32,292 nucleotides of DNA from Deltaproteobacteria bacterium (GCA_030648035.1 JAUSII010000101.1:1-32292), one strand, 5' to 3'. Positions 9,055 to 16,852 are shown, counted from the stretch's first letter. Numbers and translations: made by a program. The notes: generated by a model from the letters alone, not told the origin.

Positions 9055-9814
9055 ATTCTTTCACTCCATAGTGGATGTTGGCCTGGATGAACCCGACCGG
9101 ATTGCCGATATCAAAGTGGATTCCCTCAAACTCATAGGCGAGAAGTTTTTCTTCTCCCGCGAGCGTGTTCATCGCATCGGCCAGCTGAATCTCATTATTG
9201 CGGCCAGGTTTTGTGTTGTGAAGGATCGAAAAAATTTCCGGTGTGAAGATGTAGCGCCCGCTCACCACCAGATTGGAAGGTTGCTCACCGGGTTTGGGTT
9301 TCTCGACCACCCGCTTGGCCAGATGGAGTCGCCCTTCGGAGGAGGCCACTTCATACGCGCCAAAATGTTGTACCTCTTCTGCCGAGACCTGTTCCGCCGC
9401 GTTGACCGATTGACCATTTTTCTTGAATATTGCGAGCAGTTGTTTTGTGGCCGAGGTGGTGTGATCGATCAAGGTATCCGGAAGCAGAACAACGAAAGTT
9501 TCATCCCCCACTTTTTTTGTCGCCAGCCCCACCGCGTGGCCCAAGCCCAGCGGCTCTTTCTGCTCCACAAAATGAAACGTCATCTGGGGGAAAAATTCCC
9601 TAAGATGAGCCATCATCGGCTCTTTGTCGGCAGACAAAACCAGGATGATTTCTTTTAATCCCGCATCTTGGGCCTCTTCCAGAATCAGATGGAGGGAGGG
9701 CCTGGTGACGATGGGCAGAAGTTCCTTGGGCATGATTTTCGTCATTGGCCAAAAGCGTTTGCCCAGACCCGCCGCCGGTATGACTGCCTTGGTTATGTTT
9801 TGAACGTTTTTCAT
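9023..9814 (-). CDS. galU: UTP-glucose-1-phosphate uridylyltransferase
   Basis: The protein has 263 residues. The nucleotide-binding signature 'AVIPAAGLGKRFWPMTKIMP' followed by KELLPIV is typical of GalU. Also present are 'LGLGHAVGLA', 'FVVLLPDTLI' and 'VEKPKPGEQPSNLVVSGRYI', plus 'HFDIGNPVGFIQAN' near the end. It makes UDP-glucose from UTP and glucose-1-phosphate for envelope polysaccharides. It is somewhat shorter than the roughly 300-residue enterobacterial enzyme, and the truncation is at the C-terminus. It is the first gene of the minus-strand operon. It overlaps asnS by 32 bp and diverges from the gene at 9934. Confidence 0.93.
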   Translation of the reverse strand: MKNVQNITKAVIPAAGLGKRFWPMTKIMPKELLPIVTRPSLHLILEEAQDAGLKEIILVLSADKEPMMAHLREFFPQMTFHFVEQKEPLGLGHAVGLATKKVGDETFVVLLPDTLIDHTTSATKQLLAIFKKNGQSVNAAEQVSAEEVQHFGAYEVASSEGRLHLAKRVVEKPKPGEQPSNLVVSGRYIFTPEIFSILHNTKPGRNNEIQLADAMNTLAGEEKLLAYEFEGIHFDIGNPVGFIQANIHYGVKEYGERIHQRFK

Positions 9815-9839
9815 ACAGTTTGGTGCTTCATTTCGGTCG

Positions 9840-9883
9840 CTTGTGGAGGGGCAATACCCAATATCCCTTTAAAATTCCACAAG
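9840..9883. promoter_or_regulatory. 8-bp inverted repeat in divergent promoter region
   Basis: CTTGTGGA (9840-9847) and TCCACAAG (9876-9883) are perfect inverted copies 28 bp apart. They lie in the 119-bp gap between galU and the divergent gene at 9934. The spacer contains TTTAAAAT, which could be part of a -10 region. A dimeric regulator site is possible, and so is chance. Confidence 0.3.
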
Positions 9884-9933
9884 AAATATTTTGGCACGCC
9901 GTTTGCTTTGGAAAGACCCCAAAAGGAGGATTT

Positions 9934-10596
9934 ATGGGAACAGAAGTGGAGCGGGTGATGGTCACAAGAAGTTTGGGGATGTTGCCGGAGTTGGAACCTC
10001 TCGTGCCGGTGGTTGCGACGGTTGCAAAGGACAGTTATCTCGCGATAGTCGGGGAAACCAGACCCAAAGCGGAGAAAAACCCGGCAAAAATTTTTGTGCC
10101 GAGGGAAAAGCTGGAATCGGTTTATCCTGGAGTTTTTTTTCGAGGGATGCTGATTTTTGTGGAAGTGGGGACGCTGATTGCGCCGGGCGTTATCATCGAC
10201 ACCGATGATCTGGCGGAAAGTTACGGCCAGATCAGGATCATAGGCGACAGCGCCATCGCCAGCGGCACCATTTTGCGCGGTGATGTGACGATTGAAAAAA
10301 GCAAAATTCGCGCAGGGAGTTATGTCGCAGGTATTGTGCAATTAACCGATGCGACTCTGGGGCGCGGCGCCAAAATTATCGGCAAAGATATTCTGGTCTA
10401 TCAATCGCTCGTGCTCGGATCGGTGGAGGGCCATACCATTTCCATCAATCAATCGACCATCAGCGCCCAAGGCTCGCTGATGGGAACCAATATTATTGTT
10501 CATCCCGAAGAGGTTATCTCCCGTCTGGAGATTGTCTCGAACTGGCAATTTGGAAATCCGGCGGAGGAAGAGGAACTTTTTGCATCAAAACCTTGA
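9934..10596 (+). CDS. Unknown protein with beta-solenoid-like repeats
   Basis: The protein has 220 residues and its family was not recognised. AAAAGGAGGA (9921-9930) just before the ATG at 9934 decides this start over an in-frame ATG at 9820. Residues from about 85 show short repeating turns rich in Gly, Ile and Val: 'IIGDSAIASGTILRGDVTIE', 'IRAGSYVAGIV' and 'ATLGRGAKIIGKDILVY'. This resembles hexapeptide left-handed beta-helices or bactofilin-type polymer-forming domains. No acyltransferase catalytic His could be assigned. No signal peptide or membrane segment is visible. It stands alone between a divergent galU operon and a small unknown gene. Confidence 0.7.
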   Translation: MGTEVERVMVTRSLGMLPELEPLVPVVATVAKDSYLAIVGETRPKAEKNPAKIFVPREKLESVYPGVFFRGMLIFVEVGTLIAPGVIIDTDDLAESYGQIRIIGDSAIASGTILRGDVTIEKSKIRAGSYVAGIVQLTDATLGRGAKIIGKDILVYQSLVLGSVEGHTISINQSTISAQGSLMGTNIIVHPEEVISRLEIVSNWQFGNPAEEEELFASKP

Positions 10597-10651
10597 GCCA
10601 GATTTGGTTTTGTGTTCCAATGCAATCTGATTTTCAAAGGGAGGTAGATAT

Positions 10652-10903
10652 ATGACAGAAAAAATGACGTGGGAGGAGATGGTGAAGGCATTTCCGGATG
10701 AGTGGATACGGGTTATCGATTATGAAATGGATGAGAAAGGTGGCCTTAAATGTGGTCGGGTAGTTTACCATTCCAGGTCCAAGCATATTGCCTATTCTCA
10801 ACCACTCACAGGGCAGTCGGAAGCCTTTTGGTATACAGGAGAATCGACTTTTTCAGGATTACGGAGCCATGCAGAAAACGACCAACATTTTTCAATAATA
10901 TGA
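10652..10903 (+). CDS. Small unknown protein, 83 residues
   Basis: A good ribosome binding site (GGGAGG at about 10639-10644) precedes the ATG. The protein starts 'MTEKMTWEEMVKAFPDEWIR' and ends with 'FSGLRSHAENDQHFSII'. It is rich in aromatic and charged residues with no membrane segment. It resembles short conserved hypothetical proteins that start 'MTWEEMV..FPDEWV', but no function is known to me. It lies 55 bp after the beta-solenoid-like gene, and a palindromic repeat follows its stop by 4 bp. Confidence 0.7.
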   Translation: MTEKMTWEEMVKAFPDEWIRVIDYEMDEKGGLKCGRVVYHSRSKHIAYSQPLTGQSEAFWYTGESTFSGLRSHAENDQHFSII

Positions 10904-10907
10904 CATT

Positions 10908-11011
10908 CCTTCTCCCCTTGTGGGAGAAGGTGGCCGAAGGCCGGATGAGGGGGATACATTGTCTTCATATGTTTTCCCCTCACCCTAACCCTCTCCCACA
11001 AGGGGAGAGGG
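10908..11011. repeat. REP-like double palindrome between convergent genes
   Basis: Two hairpins flank the element. CCTTCTCCCCTTGTGGGAG runs from 10908 into AAGG at 10930, and CCCTCTCCCACAAGGGGAG runs from 10989 into AGGG at 11011. The inner arms GGATGAGGGG and CCCCTCACCC are also complementary. The sequence type is widespread in bacterial intergenic regions. Placed between convergent genes, it may also act as a bidirectional terminator. Confidence 0.85.
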
Positions 11012-11036
11012 AAATTAAAATGAAATCAAATTCTGC

Positions 11037-11600
11037 TCAATGATTGGCCAGTGCGTAGTGGAGGCCGATGGCGATGGGGTCGGGGTAGAAGGGATAGGGA
11101 GCGGCTTGATGGACGGTCTGTTGTGCCACGGTGTCGAGCATATCGGAACCGGAGGTTTGTTTTAGACGGACATATTCTATCGATCCATCTTTTTTGATTT
11201 TAAATTCCACCACCGGTGATCCTTCAATCCCCTGACGTTTGGCTGTGAGTGGATAAAATTTGGCCCGTTCGATCTTGCTTCGAATCTGCCGCATGATTTC
11301 GGAGTCTCCCCCTTCGCCACCGTTGCCACCGGAATTATATTTGTCATCCTGAGGCTTCGCCGAAGGATCCCGATGTTCAGCGGGATTCTTCGCTTCGCTC
11401 AGAATGACAACATGGTTTTCCGTATCCACCAACGACACCGAAATAAAGCTGGCGCCGGGTTGGCCGAGCGCGCGCGTTTCCTGCACATGATTATAAATTC
11501 CAAACGACAGGAGCCCCAACAAAACTCCGTGCGCCAACAGGGCGACACAGAGAGACGGGGTCAGATGGAGGCGGTTTGAACCGGTTTTTCTTGGAGCCAT
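11037..11600 (-). CDS. tonB: TonB-family energy transducer
   Basis: The protein has 187 residues. A short cytoplasmic N-terminus is followed by one membrane anchor ('LCVALLAHGVLLGLLSFGIY', about 17-36) and a periplasmic linker. The C-terminal TonB domain ('KIERAKFYPLTAKRQGIEGS', 'VVEFKIKKDGSIEYVRLKQT', 'PYPFYPD') fits the receptor-binding fold. It would couple inner-membrane proton motive force to the receptor encoded three genes upstream. The ATG at 11600 overlaps the preceding gene by 40 bp and places the anchor close to the N-terminus. The alternative start at 11696 adds 32 residues of out-of-frame overlap and is less likely. Residues 65-87 are encoded by an inserted palindromic repeat. 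No ExbB/ExbD genes are in the window. Confidence 0.85.
   Translation of the reverse strand: MAPRKTGSNRLHLTPSLCVALLAHGVLLGLLSFGIYNHVQETRALGQPGASFISVSLVDTENHVVILSEAKNPAEHRDPSAKPQDDKYNSGGNGGEGGDSEIMRQIRSKIERAKFYPLTAKRQGIEGSPVVEFKIKKDGSIEYVRLKQTSGSDMLDTVAQQTVHQAAPYPFYPDPIAIGLHYALANH
11343..11408. repeat. Palindromic repeat (GTCATYCTGAG family) inside tonB
   Basis: The element begins GTCATCCTGAG and ends CAGAATGAC, with GGATCCCG in the middle. It is the same family as 25928-25994. It is read in frame within tonB and contributes the peptide SEAKNPAEHRDPSAKPQDD to the linker. Confidence 0.85.
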
Positions 11601-12109
11601 GCGCCCGCTTTCTCGATGGCCACGAACAGACCGAAAGACCAGAGAAGATCTCCCGCGAACGTGTTCTGCAAAAATGGAAGCGCCATCGCGTAACACTCCA
11701 GAAGACCGGCAACCGTTTTGGGATACATTCCCTGCGAGAGCCAGACGCCAAAATTGGTAACGGCAAAAAATTGCAGACTGCCGACGATGCTGAAGGCTCC
11801 CAGTTTGAGATAACGGTTGGAACCTTTAATGTGGGATCCCAGAAAAATGCTGATGGCGAATGCGCCGTAGATAAAAGGAGTGACCATCGACCAGGGTTCC
11901 ACGTGAAAAAAGAGTCCCAGAAGAGCATCGCTTAAGGCCATTGCCAGAAAAGGAACGACCCAGCGGGAAACCTTGTCGAGTTTTGCACCGCCTACCAAAG
12001 CCATCGCACCGACAGGTGTCATGTTGGCCGGATGCGGAATGAGACGCCCCAGCGTGGCGAGAATAATCAATGCGTTTGTAACCCAAGTTTGTTTCGATTC
12101 TGTTTTCAT
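11561..12109 (-). CDS. DUF6580-like integral membrane protein
   Basis: The protein has 182 residues and about five or six hydrophobic segments: 'NALIILATLGRLI', 'WVVPFLAMALSDALLGLFF', 'MVTPFIYGAFAISIFLG', 'GAFSIVGSLQFFAVTNFGVW', 'LLWSFGLFVAI'. The motif 'GRLIPHPANMTPVGAMALVG' near the N-terminus is typical of the DUF6580 family. That family resembles ECF-type S components and often sits beside TonB receptor genes. An inner-membrane transport role in the same uptake pathway is inferred. The ATG at 12109 follows a GGGGGAAAAT site. Start codons upstream lack such a site. It lies 43 bp downstream of the lipoprotein gene and overlaps tonB by 40 bp. Confidence 0.75.
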   Translation of the reverse strand: MKTESKQTWVTNALIILATLGRLIPHPANMTPVGAMALVGGAKLDKVSRWVVPFLAMALSDALLGLFFHVEPWSMVTPFIYGAFAISIFLGSHIKGSNRYLKLGAFSIVGSLQFFAVTNFGVWLSQGMYPKTVAGLLECYAMALPFLQNTFAGDLLWSFGLFVAIEKAGAWLQEKPVQTASI

Positions 12110-12152
12110 ATTTTCCCCCTGTTTTATTGTCCAATCCCCTAGCATTTTAAGA

Positions 12153-13415
12153 TTAGCGAATCAACGTCATAGATGCGGGATAAGCACCGACCGGAAATGG
12201 GCCTGCAATCTTTATCTCCGCTTTTGGGTCGAGAAGGATGAGTCCGCTATTTGCAGAGCTTCTCTCCGGTACCCAGAGCAATCCATTTTTGTCGACCAGC
12301 AGATCGGGAAGAAATCCCCCCGGGCTCAAATAAATATTTTTATTCACGACCGTTTTGTTTGTCGGATTGAAGGTGGCTACAATGTTGGCGTTGACTGTCA
12401 ACACCCCCAGTGTGTCGGAGACCAACCTTAAAGTGGAGAGATAGCCGCCAAAATCCTTGTCGTCGATGATGATTCCTTCTGTTTTGTTGGTCGCGGGATC
12501 GACCATTTCAATGCCGCCATAGGTGGTGTTCACATCGTTGTTAAAACTGGAATCAAAATAGCCGGTGTCGGTGATAAAAAGTTTTTTGAGGGTGCTGTTA
12601 TAGGCGATGTCGGTTGGATTGCGCCCTTTAAGAAGAATCGCCTGAACACCGGTTGTCGTCAGGTCGGCATCGATGACGGTGTTGGTACGGGTATCGACCA
12701 AAACGATCTTTCCCTCTGTCGTCGCCCCAAAATTTTTGGAGAGATCCTGCAATAATATATAAAGAGTATCTCCCACGAGCGCCATCTGTGCCGCCCGCGC
12801 CAGCGAATCGCCGTCGTTGTCGGCAAAAGGTTTGAGATCGATGGAGGCTTTGAGAGTTCCGGTGATTGGATCGACAATGAAGAGATCGTCTTTGTTGTTG
12901 GCATCGAGCTGGCTGTCGAGCCTGGTGATGAAGGCTTTGCCATTGGCCACGACCAGATCCTGCGGATTGCTTCCGGCTCCAACCGAATAATTGCCGACGA
13001 TTTTGAACGTCTCCGGGTTGATCGCCTGCACGGTGCCGGTGCGTCCGCGATTGACGGTGAAAAGAATTCCGCCAAAACTTTTGACGATCACATCGCTTGA
13101 GTCGGTCACCGCTTTGGCTTTTGCAACGGGATGCGGAGAGTTTAATCCGATGGTGGCGATGCTTCCGACCGGATCGCTGAAGAAGGCGGCGGCGGCAAAA
13201 ACATTTTCATCGGGACTCAAGTTCAGGCTGGAACCTTCCGCTTCAAGATTCGATGGAGAATCGTTATTCAATTGTTCGACGACGGAGCCACTGCCGCAGG
13301 CTTGTAACAAACAGCATGTCATTGCGAGAAGCCGAAGGCGACGAAGCAATCCAGATAGCACCGGGATTGCTTCGGCCCTTTGGGCCTCGCAATGACACAC
13401 TTGTTTGCATTTCAT
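12153..13415 (-). CDS. Lipoprotein with beta-propeller (YncE/YVTN-like) repeats
   Basis: From ATG 13415 the protein has 420 residues. GGAG upstream supports this start, and ATGA overlaps the receptor stop. A lipobox-like LLQAC places the lipidated Cys at residue 40. The segment before it (residues 7-33) is encoded by a palindromic repeat. A TTG at 13349 inside the repeat would give a more typical short signal (MLRRLRLLAMTCCLLQAC). After the Cys come repeated beta-propeller blades: 'GTVQAINPETFKIVGNYSVG', 'DDLFIVDPITGTLKASI', 'KIVLVDTRTNTVI', 'KLFITDTGYFD'. This is the architecture of YncE-like surface or periplasmic proteins. Being between a TonB receptor and a DUF6580 protein suggests ligand capture or receptor support. 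The ligand is unknown. Confidence 0.8.
   Translation of the reverse strand: MKCKQVCHCEAQRAEAIPVLSGLLRRLRLLAMTCCLLQACGSGSVVEQLNNDSPSNLEAEGSSLNLSPDENVFAAAAFFSDPVGSIATIGLNSPHPVAKAKAVTDSSDVIVKSFGGILFTVNRGRTGTVQAINPETFKIVGNYSVGAGSNPQDLVVANGKAFITRLDSQLDANNKDDLFIVDPITGTLKASIDLKPFADNDGDSLARAAQMALVGDTLYILLQDLSKNFGATTEGKIVLVDTRTNTVIDADLTTTGVQAILLKGRNPTDIAYNSTLKKLFITDTGYFDSSFNNDVNTTYGGIEMVDPATNKTEGIIIDDKDFGGYLSTLRLVSDTLGVLTVNANIVATFNPTNKTVVNKNIYLSPGGFLPDLLVDKNGLLWVPERSSANSGLILLDPKAEIKIAGPFPVGAYPASMTLIR
13318..13396. repeat. Palindromic repeat (GTCATTGCGAG family) in lipoprotein 5' end
   Basis: The element starts GTCATTGCGAGAAGCCGAAG and ends GGGCCTCGCAATGAC, so its ends are inverted copies. An internal GAAGCAATCC pairs with GGGATTGCTTC. 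It is the same family as 23557-23637 and 27796-27891. It lies entirely inside the first 33 codons of the lipoprotein gene. Confidence 0.9.
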
Positions 13416-15394
13416 AATCTCAACTCCAACTCTCCCCAATACGATCTTCCCGGAAGGGGAAATCCGGCAATATCGACTGTCTGGTCGTTTAGCAAGTTTT
13501 TCGTGGTGAAGGTTATTTTGCACCAGTCGGCCGGTTTGAGGTGAAGGCCCAGTGAAACGAGTGTGCGGCTGGTCACTTTGAGCAGATTTTGCGAGTCGAG
13601 ATAGTTGTCGCTCAAATACTGAACCTGGCCAAAAGGTTGGAGCATGCGATATTCATAACTCGCCTCCATATAAGCCTGGTTTTTGGGACGCCCCGGAAGA
13701 AATTTTCCTCGTGTGGGGGAATTGTCGGCGTCATCCTTGGCGCTTTGATAAATATAATTTCCGTTCCAGCGAAAATGTTTGAAGATTTGCAGGCCCACTG
13801 CAAATTCACCTCCCGTAATCTGTGCCCCATTCAGATTTTCCGCTTTGGCGGTGAACTGGGAGTTTTGCAGATATTGAATCAGGTTGCTGGTGTTTTGTCT
13901 GAAGAGGGTTGCCTCTGCAAAGAGATGATCGAATTTCCAGAAATTATTCCACCGCCCCGATATTCCAAAATCAAAATTGAAACCCTCTTCGGGTTTGAGG
14001 GATGGGTTGCCGACAAAGGTTCCCCGGTCGCCGAAGAGTTCGTTGAAAGTGGGCTGGCGAAAGCCGTGATAAAAATTTCCCTTGAAACTCAAAAAGGGCC
14101 ACGGAGAAATTTTGGCCCCGACTTTTGCCGAGAGTTCGGTGTTGGTGATGTTGTTGTCGGGCGTGGCCACGGCGACCCCCGGATTTTGTCCGCTCAAACG
14201 ATTCACAAATATTTGCAGACGGAGCGACGGGTCGATCACAATTTTTTCATCCATGAGGGTAATTTCATTTTCGGCCCCCAGTCCCACCATGTGCCGCCAG
14301 CTGGTGGGGCCGTCTGCGGGTGTGATGTTGTAATTGGTCGGCAGAAAAGTCTCGATGCGATAAGCTATAAAACCGCTTAACAGTTGATTGTCCGTGGGGG
14401 CCCAATCGAGATGAAATTCGGGACCCCCTCTCAAAGTTTTATCGTTGTTGTCCTGCACACCGAGGCCGATCTGCCCGCTGGGATCGTGAAAGCGGTTGTC
14501 GAGATAATCAAAAAAAAGATCGGCGTTCCAGTCGACGCCCCTTGCAGAAGGGGTGGGGCCATCCAGTTTTGCGTGGATAAAATTGCGGAGTGTTTCGAGG
14601 CGGGCCGAGGTTGAGAGAAAAGAACCGAGCCCGGGAATCCCCTGTTCCTTGGCAAAAAAGTTTTCGAATATTTTGAAGTTGATTTCATCTTTTTTGTCAC
14701 TTCCGAAAATACCGGTGAAATTATAATTTTTAAAATCGTTGTTGGCCCGATCGACCACCTGATCGTCATTCACGTTGGAGCGGGTTCCCTGATCGTTCAC
14801 ATAGGGAAAATTGCCCCGGCTTCTGAAATAATCAAACGCGGCGGTATAGTAGAGATCGTTGATGGGCTGGCTTCTCTGGATGTGGCCCCGATAAGTATAG
14901 AAAGAGCCGACCGAGTTGCGCAGAATATTTTCGGTCTTGTCCGGTTTGCCTTTGGTGTGAATGTAGATGACGCCGCCCGGAGTTGAGTCGACTATTTTGC
15001 CCGGTGCGCCGCCGCGATAAATTTCGATGCGGGCAATGTTGTCGAGTGGCAGAAAAGAGAGATCGACCGCTCCCCCCTCTGCCGAATTGATCAGAATGCC
15101 ATCGACATAAATCAAAACCTGTTCGGTGGTGGAGCCGCGAATCGAGACGGTGGAAAAATCGTCAAGCCCGCCGTAAGACTGCAGATGCACACCGGCGGCC
15201 CGCTCCAGAAGTTCCGGAACAGTTTGCGCAAAACCCTGAATTTTGGAAGGGATGATGACCTGTGTTCCGGCCACACTGTCGAATTGTGCCTCCGGCTGAT
15301 CTTGCACCTGAATATCAATGCGAGGCTCCGCCGCCCAGAGAGAAGTGGTGACCAAACAAATACAAAACACAAATTTCAAAGTGGCTTTTTGCAT
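13412..15394 (-). CDS. btuB: TonB-dependent outer membrane receptor, BtuB-like
   Basis: The protein has 660 residues. A signal peptide of about 21 residues (MQKATLKFVFCICLVTTSLW, then A|AEP) is followed by a plug domain: 'VPELLERAAGVHLQSYGGLD', 'STVSIRGSTTEQVLIYVDGI', 'IARIEIYRGGAP'. The rest is a beta-barrel with many short aromatic strands ending in 'YWGELELRL'. It would import a scarce ligand across the outer membrane using TonB. The plug resembles BtuB-type receptors, and a relative of a B12 enzyme diverges from the same gap. Cobalamin is the leading guess for the ligand, but no riboswitch supports it. A purine-rich GGAGGAGG lies about 15 bp before the ATG, which is unusually far. It overlaps the lipoprotein gene by 4 bp. 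Confidence 0.85.
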   Translation of the reverse strand: MQKATLKFVFCICLVTTSLWAAEPRIDIQVQDQPEAQFDSVAGTQVIIPSKIQGFAQTVPELLERAAGVHLQSYGGLDDFSTVSIRGSTTEQVLIYVDGILINSAEGGAVDLSFLPLDNIARIEIYRGGAPGKIVDSTPGGVIYIHTKGKPDKTENILRNSVGSFYTYRGHIQRSQPINDLYYTAAFDYFRSRGNFPYVNDQGTRSNVNDDQVVDRANNDFKNYNFTGIFGSDKKDEINFKIFENFFAKEQGIPGLGSFLSTSARLETLRNFIHAKLDGPTPSARGVDWNADLFFDYLDNRFHDPSGQIGLGVQDNNDKTLRGGPEFHLDWAPTDNQLLSGFIAYRIETFLPTNYNITPADGPTSWRHMVGLGAENEITLMDEKIVIDPSLRLQIFVNRLSGQNPGVAVATPDNNITNTELSAKVGAKISPWPFLSFKGNFYHGFRQPTFNELFGDRGTFVGNPSLKPEEGFNFDFGISGRWNNFWKFDHLFAEATLFRQNTSNLIQYLQNSQFTAKAENLNGAQITGGEFAVGLQIFKHFRWNGNYIYQSAKDDADNSPTRGKFLPGRPKNQAYMEASYEYRMLQPFGQVQYLSDNYLDSQNLLKVTSRTLVSLGLHLKPADWCKITFTTKNLLNDQTVDIAGFPLPGRSYWGELELRL

Positions 15395-15433
15395 AAGCGT
15401 GCGTTACAACCTCCTCCTCTTAGGGGGGAACCA
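15395..15433. promoter_or_regulatory. 39-bp divergent gap between receptor and aminomutase-like gene
   Basis: Only 39 bp separate the two opposing start codons. The gap holds a GAGGAGGAGG site (minus strand) and a TAGGGGGGAA site (plus strand). There is no room for a cobalamin riboswitch or for two independent promoters, so promoters must overlap the coding regions. Confidence 0.6.
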
Positions 15434-16849
15434 TTGGCACGTCAACTCAATCTCGATCGCGATCAGCTGGATCATTGTTATGAAATAGCCTCCCTGATTG
15501 TTTCCAACGCCTTCAAATATATCGAGCGCCACTCCTCTCCCGCCGTGGAAAGAACCACGCTGATGCTGCTCGGGGTGGATGGCCATCATCGCGGCGTTCC
15601 CTATTCCTCCCTGATGGTGGAAAAGTTGACCAAGGACCAGCTTCGTTTGGGGTCTGCCCATTGGTGGGGCAAGGCCGTTTTGGGTCTAAAGGAAGATCCT
15701 AAAATTCTGGCCGAGAAACTGGCTCGCGGCAAAATAAAATGGAATGACATTCCGGAGGTTGGACATCAGGAGATTAAAAAATTGACGACCCGAATGGCCG
15801 AAGAGGGAATTCAGCACCTCAATCGCATTCGCAGACAGACGCCCGATTTTTTTATCGATCATCGCTCCACCTGCCCGCACCTCGCCTTGAGATTGAAAGA
15901 CAGAAAAGCGAGACGATTCTCGGGAAAAATCAACGACGCCAAAAAATGGGGTGTCGCGCTTGGCGTGCTTGATCTGCAATCGGATGATTTCCGGCGCGAT
16001 GTTTGGCACTCGGAGGATTGGCAGAGGGCTTTAAGGGATGCAAAAGAATTCAAGGCGGTGCCGGCGGTGTCGGGACTTTCCACTCCGGAGCAGACCTGCT
16101 TTGCTCTTCAATCGGGGTTTGGTGCTGTGCGTTCCGATGGGTGGAGCGATCTTTTAAAAGGGGAGGTCGACGCAAGGCGGGCATTGGTTGACCACAGTTT
16201 TGTTTTGAATCTTGTTTCAAAATGGAATGCCAGAATTTTAAGCGGCCATGCCGATTTTCTGGAAAAAAATCCGAACACAAAACCGTATCAGCTTCTGGCT
16301 CTGCTCCTCCTTTATGAACAGATGGCCAGACGGCAGGGAGTCGATTTTAGAAATATCATGCTCTCCGTCTCTTTGACTCCCGCTGTTGCCTCGGGCGATC
16401 TCTCTTCGCAATTCGCATTTCTTCAGGTTGTGCGGGAAATGTTTTCGCAGTCACCACTCTGGTTCAGAGTTCCATCGCCTTCAACCCCGTTTCATTTTCT
16501 GGTGGCCAGTTTCACCGAACAGGATGTGATGGAGGTGGCGGTGGAAAATGAAGTGAGCGTGAAGCAGGCGGGGCAGGCGCTAAAAACCACCACCGGCATC
16601 CACGAAGAAATTGCCCTCAACACGCATGGCAAAATCGGACGAGAAGCTCATCTGCTGTTGGACCAGACCTGGAAGTGTCTCAAGGAAATTCAGCACAAAA
16701 CATTGTGGAAAGTATTTGAAACCGACATGCTGACAAAAGACATTCCTTCGTTACAGGGGCCGGGGCTGGAAGGAATCTTTCAAAAATCTTTTCATTATTG
16801 GAACCCGGTCGCCTCCATGTTAAGGAAAGAAGAAGAGAGGGAAGAATAA
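15434..16849 (+). CDS. Divergent lysine 5,6-aminomutase alpha subunit (KamD)-like protein
   Basis: The TTG start at 15434 follows TAGGGGGGAA and avoids overlap with the receptor gene, giving 471 residues (KamD is about 516). The N-terminal 130 residues match KamD well: 'YIERHSSPAVERTTLMLLGV' for FIEKHTTVTVERAVCRLLGI, then 'LRLGSAHWWGKAVLGLKEDP'. The C-terminus 'GLEGIFQKSFHYWNPVASML' matches GLNGVVSKDENYYNPFVELM. 'VVREMFSQSPLWFRVPSPST' aligns with AQMAREIFPKAPLKYMPPTK. In the middle, the KamD signatures I remember (the YVPYGATTEGFGGTYA region and NYCSGLCMPE) are not recognisable. KamD-KamE is an adenosylcobalamin- and PLP-dependent enzyme of lysine fermentation, and KamE binds both cofactors. 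No kamE gene is adjacent. Activity is therefore doubtful. A lipid kinase gene follows after 3 bp. Confidence 0.75.
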   Translation: MARQLNLDRDQLDHCYEIASLIVSNAFKYIERHSSPAVERTTLMLLGVDGHHRGVPYSSLMVEKLTKDQLRLGSAHWWGKAVLGLKEDPKILAEKLARGKIKWNDIPEVGHQEIKKLTTRMAEEGIQHLNRIRRQTPDFFIDHRSTCPHLALRLKDRKARRFSGKINDAKKWGVALGVLDLQSDDFRRDVWHSEDWQRALRDAKEFKAVPAVSGLSTPEQTCFALQSGFGAVRSDGWSDLLKGEVDARRALVDHSFVLNLVSKWNARILSGHADFLEKNPNTKPYQLLALLLLYEQMARRQGVDFRNIMLSVSLTPAVASGDLSSQFAFLQVVREMFSQSPLWFRVPSPSTPFHFLVASFTEQDVMEVAVENEVSVKQAGQALKTTTGIHEEIALNTHGKIGREAHLLLDQTWKCLKEIQHKTLWKVFETDMLTKDIPSLQGPGLEGIFQKSFHYWNPVASMLRKEEEREE

Positions 16850-16852
16850 TTT

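Noticed and set aside
9820-9933. N-terminal extension of the beta-solenoid-like gene from 9820
   Set aside because: The extension translates the divergent promoter region, and AAAAGGAGGA directly before the ATG at 9934 marks the real start.
15185-15433. Long upstream extension of the KamD-like reading frame
   Set aside because: It lies antisense to the receptor plug domain. The TTG at 15434 has a strong ribosome binding site and matches the KamD N-terminus.
15395-15433. Cobalamin riboswitch before the BtuB-like receptor
   Set aside because: The gap is only 39 bp, far too short for a B12 riboswitch, and no B12-box-like structure was seen.
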